Positions 43,496-52,964 of a stretch of DNA of 64,000 nt are shown piece after piece; position 1 is the stretch's first letter, and every line of letters begins with the position of its first letter. Where the stretch lies: assembly GCA_900472295.1 (NCBI GenBank), contig UCIA01000008.1:213756-277755 (forward strand). Reading direction: 5' to 3'. A model generated the notes under the pieces. It did not search any database. It had not been told where the DNA came from and saw only the letters and a list, made by a program, of their open reading frames with translations. The translations under genes were made by a program, and so were the position numbers. Origin of the DNA: Hyphomicrobiales bacterium (GTDB lineage Bacteria > Pseudomonadota > Alphaproteobacteria > Rhizobiales > Rhizobiaceae).

Positions 43496-45333
43496 GGCAC
43501 ATCCTCCTGTTTCTGGAGCAATCGCGTGCGGGTGCGAACGAACCCGTTTATCCCGGCATGGCGCGCAAACAGCCGCGAAAGCAGCCCCGACATCAGCAAG
43601 GTGCTCTGCCCTGCCAGCACCGACTGGTCGACATGCAGCGTCACCTCCGTGCCGCGTCCAAAACACATCGGCCCGTCGATCGCCAGCCTTTCGATCACCG
43701 CGCGCGAATCGATGCGCACGATCGAGCGCACATTGCGGGCAAGGCCGGGATCGCCGCGCTCGGCGTAGAGATCGAGCAACGCATGCAGCGGGTCGACGCC
43801 GCGGCCTTCCTTGGCCAGGCTGAGGAAGTTCAGCGCCAGCTGCGACACCAGCCGCCAGGCCAGGTCGTCGGCGCGCGACTCGCCGTCGGCGCCGGTCGGC
43901 AGCGCGGCCGGGATCGCCGGCTGCGGCGAACGCAGCGCGCCGAGCAGCCTGACCGTCTCGACGGGATCGCCGGCTTCCAGCGTCAGCGTCGGCGTGTCGT
44001 CAAGAATGGCCAGGTCGCGGTTGGTGCACAGCGCAACGATATCGATGCGCTTGAGCGGCCGGTTGGCCTGACTGTTGACCGGGCGCGAGACCGCCAGGAA
44101 GACGTCGTCGCCGGCATAGGAGGTGCGCGTCACGCCCTGGCGCCGTTCGTCCTCGGTCGGCCGGCGCGGACGCCGCTCGGTCGAGTACACCCAGCCGCTG
44201 CCGCGGTTTTGCCCGAGGCTGAACAGCTCCGGTATTTCCGCATCGGGTCCTTCGGCGTCGGCATCCTCGACGCGGATGACGCGGTAGATTTCAAAATCCC
44301 GCGCCCGCGTCCGATCGGCATGCAGCACCTGCCGCGTCTTGCGCTGGTCGAGCTCGATGACGTTGCACTCGCGCTCGAAGAGATTGATGATCGGTGTCGC
44401 GAAAAGGTCGAAATCGGCCGGCGTCAGATCGGCGAGCTCGGGCACCGGACGCCGGAACAGGAAGATGATTTCGAGCCCGGCCTGGCATTTGCGCACCACC
44501 GGCTGCAGGCCGGTGACGCGCGCATAGTGGAAGCGCTCGGGCATCATGAAATATTCGCGCAGCAGGCGGTAGCCTTCGAAGGTCGGCCGCGTGCGCGGCA
44601 TCAGCGCCTCGGCATCCGCGATCCCCACCATCTCCGGCGCCGGCAAGGGTGACAGCCGATTGGTCTTGCCTTCGGCGCGTGCGCCGACGGCCGAGCAGAC
44701 GCCGAAGATGGCATCGAAGATCAGCGGCGCCTTGGTGCGGTTGGCGAAATAGAAGTCGAGCCGGTCGAGCGCCAGTTCGTCGAGGTTGCCCTTTCCGGTC
44801 CGGGCAAGCGTGATGCGCAATGCGGCTTCGCCGGCCTTGCCGTCGATCGGGCCGATGCCGGCGGCGGCAAGCGCGCTGCGGTCCTGGAAATAGCCGACCG
44901 AACTGATCGCTATCGGAAACAGCGTCATGTCCTGCGCGGTGGTGAAAGTGCAGCGCGTCGACAGGCCGGCCTGCAGGCTGGAGACCAGCCGCGTGCCGCG
45001 CTTGACGACATGGCCGGCAAGCATCGTCTGCACCTGCTGGCCGGGGTTCAGCACCACCATGGCGGTTGCGGGCGCCGGCGTGACCAGATCGGGATAGAGC
45101 ACGTCGAGGATGCTGCGCGAGAACCGCGAGCGCTCGGCATCCACCTTCAGCCGCGTTCGCGCGGCGAGGAAGGCGACACCGTCGAGCAGCCGCTCGACAT
45201 AGGGGTCCGGACACGGCACCGTATCCAGCGATAGATTGCGGGCGACGGCCGGATGCATGTCGGCGAACTCCGCCGCCAGCCCACGTATGTGGGACAGTTC
45301 CTCCTCGTAATATTCTACGAAGACCCGGTCCAT
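43459..45333 (-). CDS. tssF: T6SS baseplate protein TssF
   Basis: The 624-residue protein has the TssF/ImpG/VasA signature near the N-terminus (YYEEELSHIRGLAAEFADMH, DPYVERLLDGVAFLAAR) and normal family length. It is a baseplate wedge component related to phage gp6. It starts 1 bp downstream of the tssE stop and overlaps tssG, as in most T6SS operons. Confidence 0.94.
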   Translation of the reverse strand: MDRVFVEYYEEELSHIRGLAAEFADMHPAVARNLSLDTVPCPDPYVERLLDGVAFLAARTRLKVDAERSRFSRSILDVLYPDLVTPAPATAMVVLNPGQQVQTMLAGHVVKRGTRLVSSLQAGLSTRCTFTTAQDMTLFPIAISSVGYFQDRSALAAAGIGPIDGKAGEAALRITLARTGKGNLDELALDRLDFYFANRTKAPLIFDAIFGVCSAVGARAEGKTNRLSPLPAPEMVGIADAEALMPRTRPTFEGYRLLREYFMMPERFHYARVTGLQPVVRKCQAGLEIIFLFRRPVPELADLTPADFDLFATPIINLFERECNVIELDQRKTRQVLHADRTRARDFEIYRVIRVEDADAEGPDAEIPELFSLGQNRGSGWVYSTERRPRRPTEDERRQGVTRTSYAGDDVFLAVSRPVNSQANRPLKRIDIVALCTNRDLAILDDTPTLTLEAGDPVETVRLLGALRSPQPAIPAALPTGADGESRADDLAWRLVSQLALNFLSLAKEGRGVDPLHALLDLYAERGDPGLARNVRSIVRIDSRAVIERLAIDGPMCFGRGTEVTLHVDQSVLAGQSTLLMSGLLSRLFARHAGINGFVRTRTRLLQKQEDVPWPMTPGNRYLI

Positions 45334-45334
45334 C

Positions 45335-46090
45335 TCAGGCTTCCCTGAACTCGGTGCGCGCCAGTCCGTTGTCGAGGTTGATTGTCGTGCGCAGGCGCAT
45401 GCGCTCCGGCGTCGGCGTCATGATCAGCACCGCGTCGATCTCGATTTTCAGGCCGGTCTTGTCGCTCAGATTGACTGTGACTTTCGTCGCGCTCTCCTTC
45501 AGCCGCGGCTCGAAGGTGGCAAGCACGGCGCGAATTTCGCGCGCCAGCACGTCGCGGTCGAAGTCGCGCGACGAACGGCCGGAGAAGGACGGCACACCAT
45601 AATTGACGACGCTGCGGCGCACTTCCGGAAAGTCGGCCAGCGACGTCGGGCTATTGGTCATCTGCTCGGCTTCAAGATCGGAAAGCAGCGGCATGGACTC
45701 GAAACGCTCGGTGTTGAACAGCGCCTCGATGTCGCGCCGCACGGCTTCGCGCAGCACGTCGGGCGACACCACGATGCCGCGGCTTTCAAGCTCGCCGCGA
45801 TGCCGGTTCTGAAACGCCAGCCTATGCAGCCGGCGTTTCTGATCGGGGTTCAGCGCGTCGTCGGCGTCGATGCGCCGCGGCCCTTCCGCCAGCAACTCGT
45901 CCAGACGCTCCCCGCCAAGCTCCTCCTGCAGAGCCTGCCTGAGCCCGTCTATCTCCGAGCTCAGGCCTGGCAGGTCGTTGACGAGGCGGTCCCACAGCGA
46001 AGGCTGGACCGCCTCACGTTTCGCCCGTGAACCGCCGGCCTTGTCCGTGCCGGGGCGCTTTGCCCGCGCCTCACTTGCCGACATAGACAT
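45335..46090 (-). CDS. tssE: T6SS baseplate protein TssE (gp25-like)
   Basis: The protein (251 residues from 46090) contains the gp25-like segment SVVNYGVPSFSGRSSRDFDR followed by a beta-strand-rich end (EIDAVLIMTPTPERMRLRTT). It is longer than the usual 140-170 residues because of an extra helical N-terminal region of about 100 residues. Several in-frame ATGs exist (46117, 46090, 46084). All overlap the hcp end, so coupling is certain while the exact start is not. TssE is a sheath-proximal wedge component. Confidence 0.88.
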   Translation of the reverse strand: MSMSASEARAKRPGTDKAGGSRAKREAVQPSLWDRLVNDLPGLSSEIDGLRQALQEELGGERLDELLAEGPRRIDADDALNPDQKRRLHRLAFQNRHRGELESRGIVVSPDVLREAVRRDIEALFNTERFESMPLLSDLEAEQMTNSPTSLADFPEVRRSVVNYGVPSFSGRSSRDFDRDVLAREIRAVLATFEPRLKESATKVTVNLSDKTGLKIEIDAVLIMTPTPERMRLRTTINLDNGLARTEFREA

Positions 46091-46526
46091 CCATTTCGGC
46101 TTCGTCGTTGCCGTCATAGACGAACTTGATCTTCTTGTAGGCGAAGGAGACCTCTTCCTGGATCAGGTCTTCTTCATCGTCGGCCTGCGACATATCGAAT
46201 TCCATGATCGAGGCATCGGTGAGCGTGATGACCAGATAGTCGCTGGTTTCGCCATCGATGGTCCGGCGTGCCGAGAACACCACCTCGTCCAGGGCCTTGT
46301 TGTCGAACAAGGCCTTCATCAGATAGGGCGAGGCCTTGTCGCAGTGCTTGACGAATTTGATCATGCCCATCGACACGCGGCCACGGCGCGAGAGCGAATT
46401 CGGATCGTAGGGCGCGACCATCTTGTAGTCGATGCCGTGGATCTCGATCTCGTCGTCATGGCCGTCGCGAACGCTCGGGCCCTTGATATCCGGAACCTTC
46501 AGGAAACCGTCAATTTTCAATGGCAT
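46071..46526 (-). CDS. hcp: T6SS tube protein Hcp (TssD)
   Basis: The 151-residue protein has the Hcp fold pattern: IDGFLKVPDIKGPSVRDGH, EIEIHGIDYKM, SMGMIKFVKHCDKASPYLMK and a C-terminal KIKFVYDGNDEAEMDVYVG. Hexameric rings stack into the inner tube inside the TssB/C sheath. A good ribosome site (GGTGGAGAAA) is present. It is inside the structural operon between tssC and tssE rather than next to vgrG. No second hcp is seen in the window. Confidence 0.95.
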   Translation of the reverse strand: MPLKIDGFLKVPDIKGPSVRDGHDDEIEIHGIDYKMVAPYDPNSLSRRGRVSMGMIKFVKHCDKASPYLMKALFDNKALDEVVFSARRTIDGETSDYLVITLTDASIMEFDMSQADDEEDLIQEEVSFAYKKIKFVYDGNDEAEMDVYVGK

Positions 46527-46572
46527 AATTTTTCTCCACCGCTTTCAAAAAAACAAGGTTTGGCTGCTGCAA

Positions 46573-48078
46573 TCAGGTCTTTACGGACGGCAGTTCCGAC
46601 ACCAGACGGAGCGAGGCGTTGATGCCCTCCAGCTGGTAGTGCGGGCGCAGATAGAAGCGGGCATTGTAATAGCCCGGCCGGCCCTCCACGCTGTCGACCT
46701 GCACCTCGGCAGCGGCAAGCGGACGCTTGGCGCGCGCCTTGTCGTCGGCGAAGGCCGGATTGGCCAGCACGTACCGGTTGATCCATTCGGTCAACCAGAT
46801 CTGCATGTCGGTGCGTTCCTTGAACGAGCCGACCTTGTCGCGCGCAATCGCCTTGAGGTAGTGGGCGAAGCGCGAGACCGGGAATAGATAAGGCAGGTTG
46901 GCGGAGAGCCGCTCATTGGACTGAGCGTCGGGGTCGACCAGGCGGCCCGCCCGCGTCTCGTCATCCTGCAGCGAATGCGCGCCGATGAAGGCCGCCAGAT
47001 CGGTGTTCTTGCGGTGCAGGATCGGCATCAGGCCGAGCTTGGCCAGTTCCGCCTCGCGCCGGTCGTCGATGGCAACTTCGGTCGGGCATTTCATCGCGAT
47101 CGACCCGTCATCGGTCGGGAAAGAATGCACCGGCAGGTTGAGCACCGTGCCGCCATTCTCGACGCCGCGGATCTGGGTGCCCCAGCCATAGAGCTTGTGG
47201 CTGCGGTTGATGTTGACGCCCATCGGGAAGGCGGCGTTCATCCAGACATATTTGTTGTGGTCGCCCTGGACCTCCTCCTCAAAGGAGAAGCCTTTGACCG
47301 GGACGGTCTCGGAGCCATAGGGCAGCCGCGCCAGCACGCGCGGCATGGTCAGCCCGATATAGCGCGCATCCTCGCTCTCGCGCAGCGATTGCCACGAGGC
47401 GTAGGCCGGGTTGGAGACGATCTGCTGCAGGTCCTGCGGGTTGGGCAGTTCCTGCCAGCTGTCCATGCGAAACAGCCGTGGCGACGCCGCCGCGATGAAC
47501 GGCGTATGCGCAGAGGCGCAGATGCCGGAAATGTTGCGCAACAGGCCGACATCGCGCGGATGGTTGGAGAACTCGTAGGCGCCGATCACGCAGCCGATGG
47601 GTTCGCCGCCGAGCATCGAATATTCGTCGGTGTAGACCTTCTTGAAGATCGGGCTCTGGTCCCACATCTGGCCTTCATAGTCTTCGAGCGTGTCGGCCAG
47701 CTGCTCCTTGGAAATGTTCATCACCCGGATCTTCAGCTTCTGATCCGTCTCGGTGTTGTTGATGAGGTACCAGAGGCCGCGCCAGGTGCCTTCCATCTGC
47801 CGCACTTCCGGCGCGTGCAGGATCTCGTTGACCTGGGTCGTCAGCATCTTGTCGATGCCGGCGATCAAGGACTTGATCGACTTGATCGAGTTGGACGAAA
47901 TGGTCGTCGTCTCGGATCGCGACTGCGCCGCCAGCGCCAGGTTGCGCACCAGCTGCTGCAGCTTCTCGCTGTCGTCCTTCTTGACCTTGAAGTCCTTCTC
48001 CAGGAGCTGGCTGAATTCGCCGAGATCGACGGCCTCGGCCTCAGCCACGGATGCGGCGGTCTTTTGCTGTTCGGCCAT
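46573..48078 (-). CDS. tssC: T6SS sheath protein TssC (VipB)
   Basis: The 501-residue protein has the TssC signature: LEGTWRG-type motif (here QMEGTWRGLWYLINN), LGGEPIGCVIGAYEFSNHP and the C-terminal YNARFYLRPHYQLEGINASL. It assembles with TssB into the contractile sheath. There is only one tssC in the operon, unlike agrobacterial clusters that carry two tssC-type genes. It lies 3 bp after tssB. Confidence 0.95.
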   Translation of the reverse strand: MAEQQKTAASVAEAEAVDLGEFSQLLEKDFKVKKDDSEKLQQLVRNLALAAQSRSETTTISSNSIKSIKSLIAGIDKMLTTQVNEILHAPEVRQMEGTWRGLWYLINNTETDQKLKIRVMNISKEQLADTLEDYEGQMWDQSPIFKKVYTDEYSMLGGEPIGCVIGAYEFSNHPRDVGLLRNISGICASAHTPFIAAASPRLFRMDSWQELPNPQDLQQIVSNPAYASWQSLRESEDARYIGLTMPRVLARLPYGSETVPVKGFSFEEEVQGDHNKYVWMNAAFPMGVNINRSHKLYGWGTQIRGVENGGTVLNLPVHSFPTDDGSIAMKCPTEVAIDDRREAELAKLGLMPILHRKNTDLAAFIGAHSLQDDETRAGRLVDPDAQSNERLSANLPYLFPVSRFAHYLKAIARDKVGSFKERTDMQIWLTEWINRYVLANPAFADDKARAKRPLAAAEVQVDSVEGRPGYYNARFYLRPHYQLEGINASLRLVSELPSVKT

Positions 48079-48081
48079 GAT

Positions 48082-48618
48082 CTATTCCTCACCCTTGTCG
48101 TCGGACAGCGCCTGGGCGGCGATCTGGCCAAGCAGCGGCTGGTTGTTCAGCAATTGGGCGATGCGCTTTTCGGCATCGACGCGGCCGTCCATGAAGCCGA
48201 GCAACTCCTCGAGCTGGCGCCGCATCTTGAGGATCTCGGCCAGTTGCGGCACCTGTTCGGCGATCTTGTCGGGGGCGAAATCGCCCATCTTGGTGAAGGT
48301 CAGGTCGAGCGCCAGCTCTTCGTCGCGCTCCTGTCCCTCGGCCTGCGGCAGCGTGTTCTTCACCCGCGCCTTGACCCTGGGTCCCAGCGCTTCCATGAAT
48401 TTGGGGAAGCGGTTGGCATCGGTCTCGACAAAGGAACGGTCGAGCACCGTCTTGGAAGCTTCCCGGGTCTGCGATGCGCCTGACAGGTCGGCCATCACGC
48501 CCATGACGAACGGCAGTTCGATCGTCGTCGGGCTGCCGTAGGTTTCGACATCGTAGGCGATCTGCACGCGCGGGGCGCGATTTCGCTCGATGACCTTCGC
48601 TTTGCTTTCGGCTGGCAT
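48082..48618 (-). CDS. tssB: T6SS sheath protein TssB (VipA)
   Basis: The 178-residue protein has the VipA/TssB pattern: VIERNRAPRVQIAYDVETYG, IELPFVMGVMADLSG and a helical C-terminus (LRRQLEELLGFMDGRVDAE) that ClpV recognises or that packs in the sheath. The start at 48618 lies 6 bp downstream of the tssA stop. Confidence 0.95.
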   Translation of the reverse strand: MPAESKAKVIERNRAPRVQIAYDVETYGSPTTIELPFVMGVMADLSGASQTREASKTVLDRSFVETDANRFPKFMEALGPRVKARVKNTLPQAEGQERDEELALDLTFTKMGDFAPDKIAEQVPQLAEILKMRRQLEELLGFMDGRVDAEKRIAQLLNNQPLLGQIAAQALSDDKGEE

Positions 48619-48624
48619 GTGTTG

Positions 48625-49803
48625 CTACCTTTCATCCTTCTGGGCAGTCTTCTTGGCGTCCGGAACGCCGGCGAGCAGCCGGAATTCCTTGAGCCCCGAC
48701 GGGGCCAGGTCTTCCATCAGTTCAACAAAATCCATGTGCACCATGCGGCGCACCCGGCGGGCGAGATGCGGGATCGGGCTCGACGGCTCGGTGCGGTCGT
48801 AGAAGGCCACCACAAGGTCGAGGCACTTCACCACATCGTCGCGCGAGGAAATCCTGTCGGGAAGCCCCGCGCCGGGCTCTGCGTAGCTTGCCATCGTCTC
48901 GGCTCCATGACCGTTTCTGGCCGGCATTGCCGGGCTTGCCGGGGCAGGCGCCGGGCTGGCTGCGCCGTTCGTCGCTGCCTCGGCCGTCGTCTCGGCCGCC
49001 GTATTGCGTTCGAGCGTTGTCAGCACGCGCTGCAAGAACCGCTTCAGGTCCGGCACGGTAGCGCCGCTGCCTTCAAGGCGGGCGTTCAGCGCCGTGTCGA
49101 CCGCGTCGAGCGCCTCGATCGCGGCATGAGCGCCGGCGATCAGCGCCGTCATCTGTTCACCGGCCTGATCCATCTGCGCGGCACATCCGCTGCCCACGCG
49201 GTTCAGGAGTTGCCCATGGGCGCTGACCAGCGCCGCCTTCTCCGTAGCATTCAATCCTGAAGCCGCTTCCTGAAGCATGACGCGGTCGTCAAGCGCGCCC
49301 TGTTCGAGATCGCGTCCACTGATCGGGCCGATGGGACGCGGAGCGAAGAAAACCATCTGCCTGAGGTTTGCCAGCAGGCCCTCCTGGCCATTCTGCAGGT
49401 CAGCCAGCGCGTTGAGACGGCGCAAAGCGGCGTCGCGCGGCTGGGCGCTGGGTCGCAGCGCCGGATGCATCGTTTCCCAATGCGCTTCGAAAGTCCGCGC
49501 AATCAGGGTCAGGCCCTGTGCCAGTCCAGCCAACCCCTCTTCATTGGCGAGCGCCCGGGCGACAATGACAAGCAGGCGCAGGTCGCGGCCATGCGAACGC
49601 AACTCCTCCGCCTTGCCCAGCACTGCAGGCCAGTCGACCGGAATGGTCGATTGCGCGGCAGGCTTGTTACGCCCGTCATGGACAACCTTGACCTGGGGCT
49701 CGGTGAGGCGCTCCAGCTCATGGAAGGCAGGATCGTTGCGCAAGTCTTCGCCTGACGGATTTTCACCGTCCAGCGGAGCAAGCCAGAGTGCGAGATCGAT
49801 CAC
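48625..49803 (-). CDS. tssA: T6SS protein TssA (ImpA)
   Basis: The 392-residue protein has an N-terminal ImpA_N domain (WLAPLDGENPSGEDLRNDP, VDWPAVLGKAEEL) and a C-terminal helical end (DVVKCLDLVVAFYDRTEPSS, GLKEFRLLAGVPD). It caps and helps build the sheath or baseplate. It is the first gene of the 17-gene leftward operon. The promoter must lie in the 324-bp region shared with the divergent clpV gene. Confidence 0.93.
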   Translation of the reverse strand: MIDLALWLAPLDGENPSGEDLRNDPAFHELERLTEPQVKVVHDGRNKPAAQSTIPVDWPAVLGKAEELRSHGRDLRLLVIVARALANEEGLAGLAQGLTLIARTFEAHWETMHPALRPSAQPRDAALRRLNALADLQNGQEGLLANLRQMVFFAPRPIGPISGRDLEQGALDDRVMLQEAASGLNATEKAALVSAHGQLLNRVGSGCAAQMDQAGEQMTALIAGAHAAIEALDAVDTALNARLEGSGATVPDLKRFLQRVLTTLERNTAAETTAEAATNGAASPAPAPASPAMPARNGHGAETMASYAEPGAGLPDRISSRDDVVKCLDLVVAFYDRTEPSSPIPHLARRVRRMVHMDFVELMEDLAPSGLKEFRLLAGVPDAKKTAQKDER

Positions 49804-50127
49804 AGCTACCCCCAGCGACCGGCTCTAAAACCGTACGTGACCTAACGTTAGCACACGGTTGCACATTACCACAATTAAGCAACCGCTCAAAAGTTAACGG
49901 TCGCTAATGAAAGCCGGTGCAACTGCATCTCGAATGGCGCAATTCATGGCGTGCCTACCCAACCTCGTATGTGAAGCGCGTCGCATAGGATTAGAAAAAA
50001 TCGTGGTTGTCTGCATTTGGTGGCGCGGGACTTTCCACAAGGGGAAGAGGCCGGCTCTATCACGCGCTTTGTCAAGCGGCTGCTTATGTGGCAGGCTGTC
50101 GACGGGCAGATTGCAGGAGCACGTTCG
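49804..50127. other. Divergent promoter region tssA/clpV
   Basis: This 324-bp region has no convincing gene; the clpV frame is open from 50017 but without a ribosome site before 50128. It holds two inverted repeats near tssA (49842-49885) and, near clpV, the 13-base AAGCGCGTCGCAT (49974-49986). That word is identical to part of the left arm of the palindrome at 11691-11734 plus two loop bases. Confidence 0.6.
49842..49885. promoter_or_regulatory. Candidate operator pair upstream of tssA
   Basis: CTAACGTTAG (49842-49851) is a perfect 10-bp palindrome. CGGTTGC (49856-49862) and GCAACCG (49879-49885) form a perfect 7-bp inverted repeat with a 16-base spacer. Both lie 39 to 82 bp before the tssA start, in the divergent tssA/clpV region, where a regulator controlling the T6SS would be expected to bind. 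Confidence 0.4.
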
Positions 50128-52941
50128 ATGGAACAGCGCCGGTCGTCGCAGGGTTTCAAACGCAAGGAACTGGTTGGAAAGCTCAATCCGGTCTGTCTGC
50201 GCGCCTTCAAGGCTGCTGCCGACAGCGCCAAGCTGCGCGGCAATCCTTACGTCGAACTCGTCCATTTCATCGAGCAACTGGTGCTGTCAGAGCGCTCAGA
50301 TGTGCAGATGATCGTCGCCGATGCCGGGCTGGATGCCAGCCGCCTTACCAGCGACATGACACGCGCCGTCGACAAGTTGCCCTATGGCGCCACCTCGATC
50401 GAGGAATTTTCCGACCACATCTTCCACGCCATCCAGGAAGCCTGGAACCTGGCGACGCTGGAATTCGGCATGGAAGAGGTGCGCAGCGCCCATATCGTGC
50501 TCGCCTGCCTGAAGACGCCGGTGCTGGAAGGCCTGGTGTCGAAGATCAGCGGCGAGTTCGACAAGATCGACGCCGACGCGGTCATCACCCGCTTCGCCGA
50601 GGTGGTGGAGGGGTCGCTCGAAGCCGGCGCCGCGGCTGCGGCAACTCTCGCTGCCGAGGCGCCGCGGCGGGCTCCGGGCGGAGATTCGGCGTTGGCCAAA
50701 TACGCCACCGACCTGACCCAGCGCGCCCATGACGGCAAGATCGACCCGGTCGTCGGCCGCGATCCTGAGATACGGCAGATCATCGATATCCTGATGCGTC
50801 GCCGGCAGAACAACCCGATCCTGACCGGCGAGGCCGGCGTCGGCAAGACCGCGGTGGTCGAAGGCTTTGCCTTGCGCATCGCCCAGGGCGACGTGCCGCC
50901 GCCGCTGCAAGGCATCAGCGTGCGCATGCTCGACATCGGCCTGATGCAGGCCGGCGCCAGCGTCAAGGGCGAGTTCGAAAAGCGCCTGAAGGCGGTAATC
51001 GACGAGGTTCAATCGTCGGAGACGCCGGTCATCCTGTTCATCGACGAGGCGCACACGCTGATCGGCGCCGGCGGTGCGGCCGGCACAGGTGACGCCGCCA
51101 ATCTCTTGAAGCCGGCGCTGGCGCGCGGCGAACTGCGCACCATCGCGGCAACCACCTGGGCCGAATACAAGCAGCACATCGAAAAGGACCCCGCGCTCAC
51201 CCGCCGTTTCCAGGTGGTCAAGATCGACGAGCCGTCGGAAGCGGTGGCCGTGCTCATGCTGCGCGGCGTCGCCGGCGTGCTCGAACAGCACCATGAGGTG
51301 CAGATCCTCGACGAGGCGATCGAGGCGGCGGTCGGCCTGTCGCATCGCTACATTCCGGCGCGGCAATTGCCCGACAAGGCGGTGAGCCTGCTCGACACCG
51401 CTTGCGCCAGGGTCGCGGTTTCGCAGCATGCAACGCCGGCCGAGGTCGAAGACATTTTGCGCCGCCGCCAGGCGCTGGAGGTTGAAAGCGGCATCATCGG
51501 CCGCGAGGCCGCGATCGGCATCGAAGTGGCCGAGCGCCAGGCGCGGGTCGATGCCGGTCTCACTGAGACCGAGACGACGCTCGCCGCCGCCGAGGAGCGC
51601 TGGAAGCGCGAAAAGGCGCTTGTTGCCGAGATACTCGAATTGCGCGCCAGGCTGCGCGGTGACGGTGTGCCGCTGGACGAGGTAGCGACCGCCGAAGCCG
51701 ATGCCGACACTGCAGTGCCGGACGAAGAAAAGACCAAGGTGCCCAAGGCCGAGCCGCCCAAGACTGAAACGGCGAAGGCGGAGACGAAGGCCAAAGCGTG
51801 CAAGGCAAAGACCCAGGACGAGACGCCGGCTGCCGAACCCGCACCGTCAGATCCTGTCGCCGATTTGGCGCGGCTGCGCGAACTCATGGCCGAGCTTGCC
51901 ACCGCGCAAGGAGAGACGCCGCTGATCCTGCCGTCGGTCGACCGCAATGCGGTGGCTGCCGTGGTCCAGGACTGGACCGGCATCCCGACCGGACGCATGC
52001 TGTCCAGCCAGACCGAGAAGGCGCTCAAGCTCGCCGACACTTTGTCCGAACGCGTCGTCGGCCAGGACCACGCCATGGAAATGATCGCCAAGCGCGTGCA
52101 GACCAGCCGCGCCGGGCTCGGCGCGCCGGAAAAGCCGGTCGGCGTGTTCCTGCTCTGCGGCCCCTCCGGCGTGGGCAAGACCGAGACGGCGCTGGCGCTG
52201 GCCGAAACGCTCTATGGCGGCGAGCAGAACCTGATCTCGATCAACATGTCCGAATTCCAGGAAGCGCACACCGTCTCGACGCTGAAAGGCGCGCCTCCAG
52301 GCTATGTCGGCTACGGCAAGGGCGGCATCCTGACTGAGGCCGTGCGCAGAAAACCCTATTCGGTGATCCTGCTCGACGAGGTCGAGAAGGCGCATCCCGA
52401 CGTCCACGAAATCTTCTTCCAGGTCTTCGACAAGGGCATGATGGACGACAGCGAGGGAAGGCGCATCGACTTCAAGAACACGCTGATCCTGCTGACCTCC
52501 AATGTCGGCTCCGAAGTGATCATGGAGCGGACCGGCAACGGCACGGTGAGGGCAGGGCTCGACGGCCTCGATGCCGCCTTGCGCGCCCCGCTGCTGAAGG
52601 TCTTTCCGGCGGCCTTCCTCGGCCGCGTGGTGACCATCCCTTACTATCCGCTGTCGGATTCGATGATCGAGGCCATCACCCGCCATCAGTTCGGCAAGAT
52701 CGCGCGGCGGCTGCGCGCAACCCACGACGCCGAACTGGTGATCGGCGACGGCGTCATGGCGCTGGTCAAGGCGCGCTGCACCGAAATCGAGTCCGGCGGC
52801 CGCATGATCGACGCCATCCTCACCAACACGCTGCTGCCCGAACTCAGCCGCGGCGTGCTGAACCGGTCGCTCGACGGCGAGAAGATGACCAAGGTGACGG
52901 TGAGCGCCTCAGCCGACGGGTTTGCCTATTCGTTCGAATAG
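50128..52941 (+). CDS. clpV: T6SS sheath-recycling ATPase ClpV (TssH)
   Basis: The 937-residue AAA+ protein has a Clp N-domain (1-165), a first ATPase with GEAGVGKT (234-241) and FIDEAHTL, a second ATPase with GPSGVGKT (678-685) and [13 protein letters not shown], and a ClpB-type D2-small end. Between them, in the coiled-coil region, is a Lys/Glu/Ala/Pro-rich low-complexity insert (about 517-575) not usual in ClpV. ClpV extracts TssC from contracted sheaths. The ATG at 50128 has AGGAG at proper spacing. It is divergent from tssA. Confidence 0.94.
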   Translation: MEQRRSSQGFKRKELVGKLNPVCLRAFKAAADSAKLRGNPYVELVHFIEQLVLSERSDVQMIVADAGLDASRLTSDMTRAVDKLPYGATSIEEFSDHIFHAIQEAWNLATLEFGMEEVRSAHIVLACLKTPVLEGLVSKISGEFDKIDADAVITRFAEVVEGSLEAGAAAAATLAAEAPRRAPGGDSALAKYATDLTQRAHDGKIDPVVGRDPEIRQIIDILMRRRQNNPILTGEAGVGKTAVVEGFALRIAQGDVPPPLQGISVRMLDIGLMQAGASVKGEFEKRLKAVIDEVQSSETPVILFIDEAHTLIGAGGAAGTGDAANLLKPALARGELRTIAATTWAEYKQHIEKDPALTRRFQVVKIDEPSEAVAVLMLRGVAGVLEQHHEVQILDEAIEAAVGLSHRYIPARQLPDKAVSLLDTACARVAVSQHATPAEVEDILRRRQALEVESGIIGREAAIGIEVAERQARVDAGLTETETTLAAAEERWKREKALVAEILELRARLRGDGVPLDEVATAEADADTAVPDEEKTKVPKAEPPKTETAKAETKAKACKAKTQDETPAAEPAPSDPVADLARLRELMAELATAQGETPLILPSVDRNAVAAVVQDWTGIPTGRMLSSQTEKALKLADTLSERVVGQDHAMEMIAKRVQTSRAGLGAPEKPVGVFLLCGPSGVGKTETALALAETLYGGEQNLISINMSEFQEAHTVSTLKGAPPGYVGYGKGGILTEAVRRKPYSVILLDEVEKAHPDVHEIFFQVFDKGMMDDSEGRRIDFKNTLILLTSNVGSEVIMERTGNGTVRAGLDGLDAALRAPLLKVFPAAFLGRVVTIPYYPLSDSMIEAITRHQFGKIARRLRATHDAELVIGDGVMALVKARCTEIESGGRMIDAILTNTLLPELSRGVLNRSLDGEKMTKVTVSASADGFAYSFE

Positions 52942-52964
52942 TCAGGCCTGACTGCGAGCCCCCT

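Noticed and set aside
50017..50127. Extra N-terminal residues of ClpV, or a separate small gene
   Set aside because: There is no ribosome site before 50128. The extra residues do not resemble ClpV, and the region is needed as the divergent promoter.
52942..52964. GTCAGGCCTGAC palindrome as a clpV terminator
   Set aside because: It has no loop or T-run, so terminator function is not supported; it is noted only in the VWA entry.
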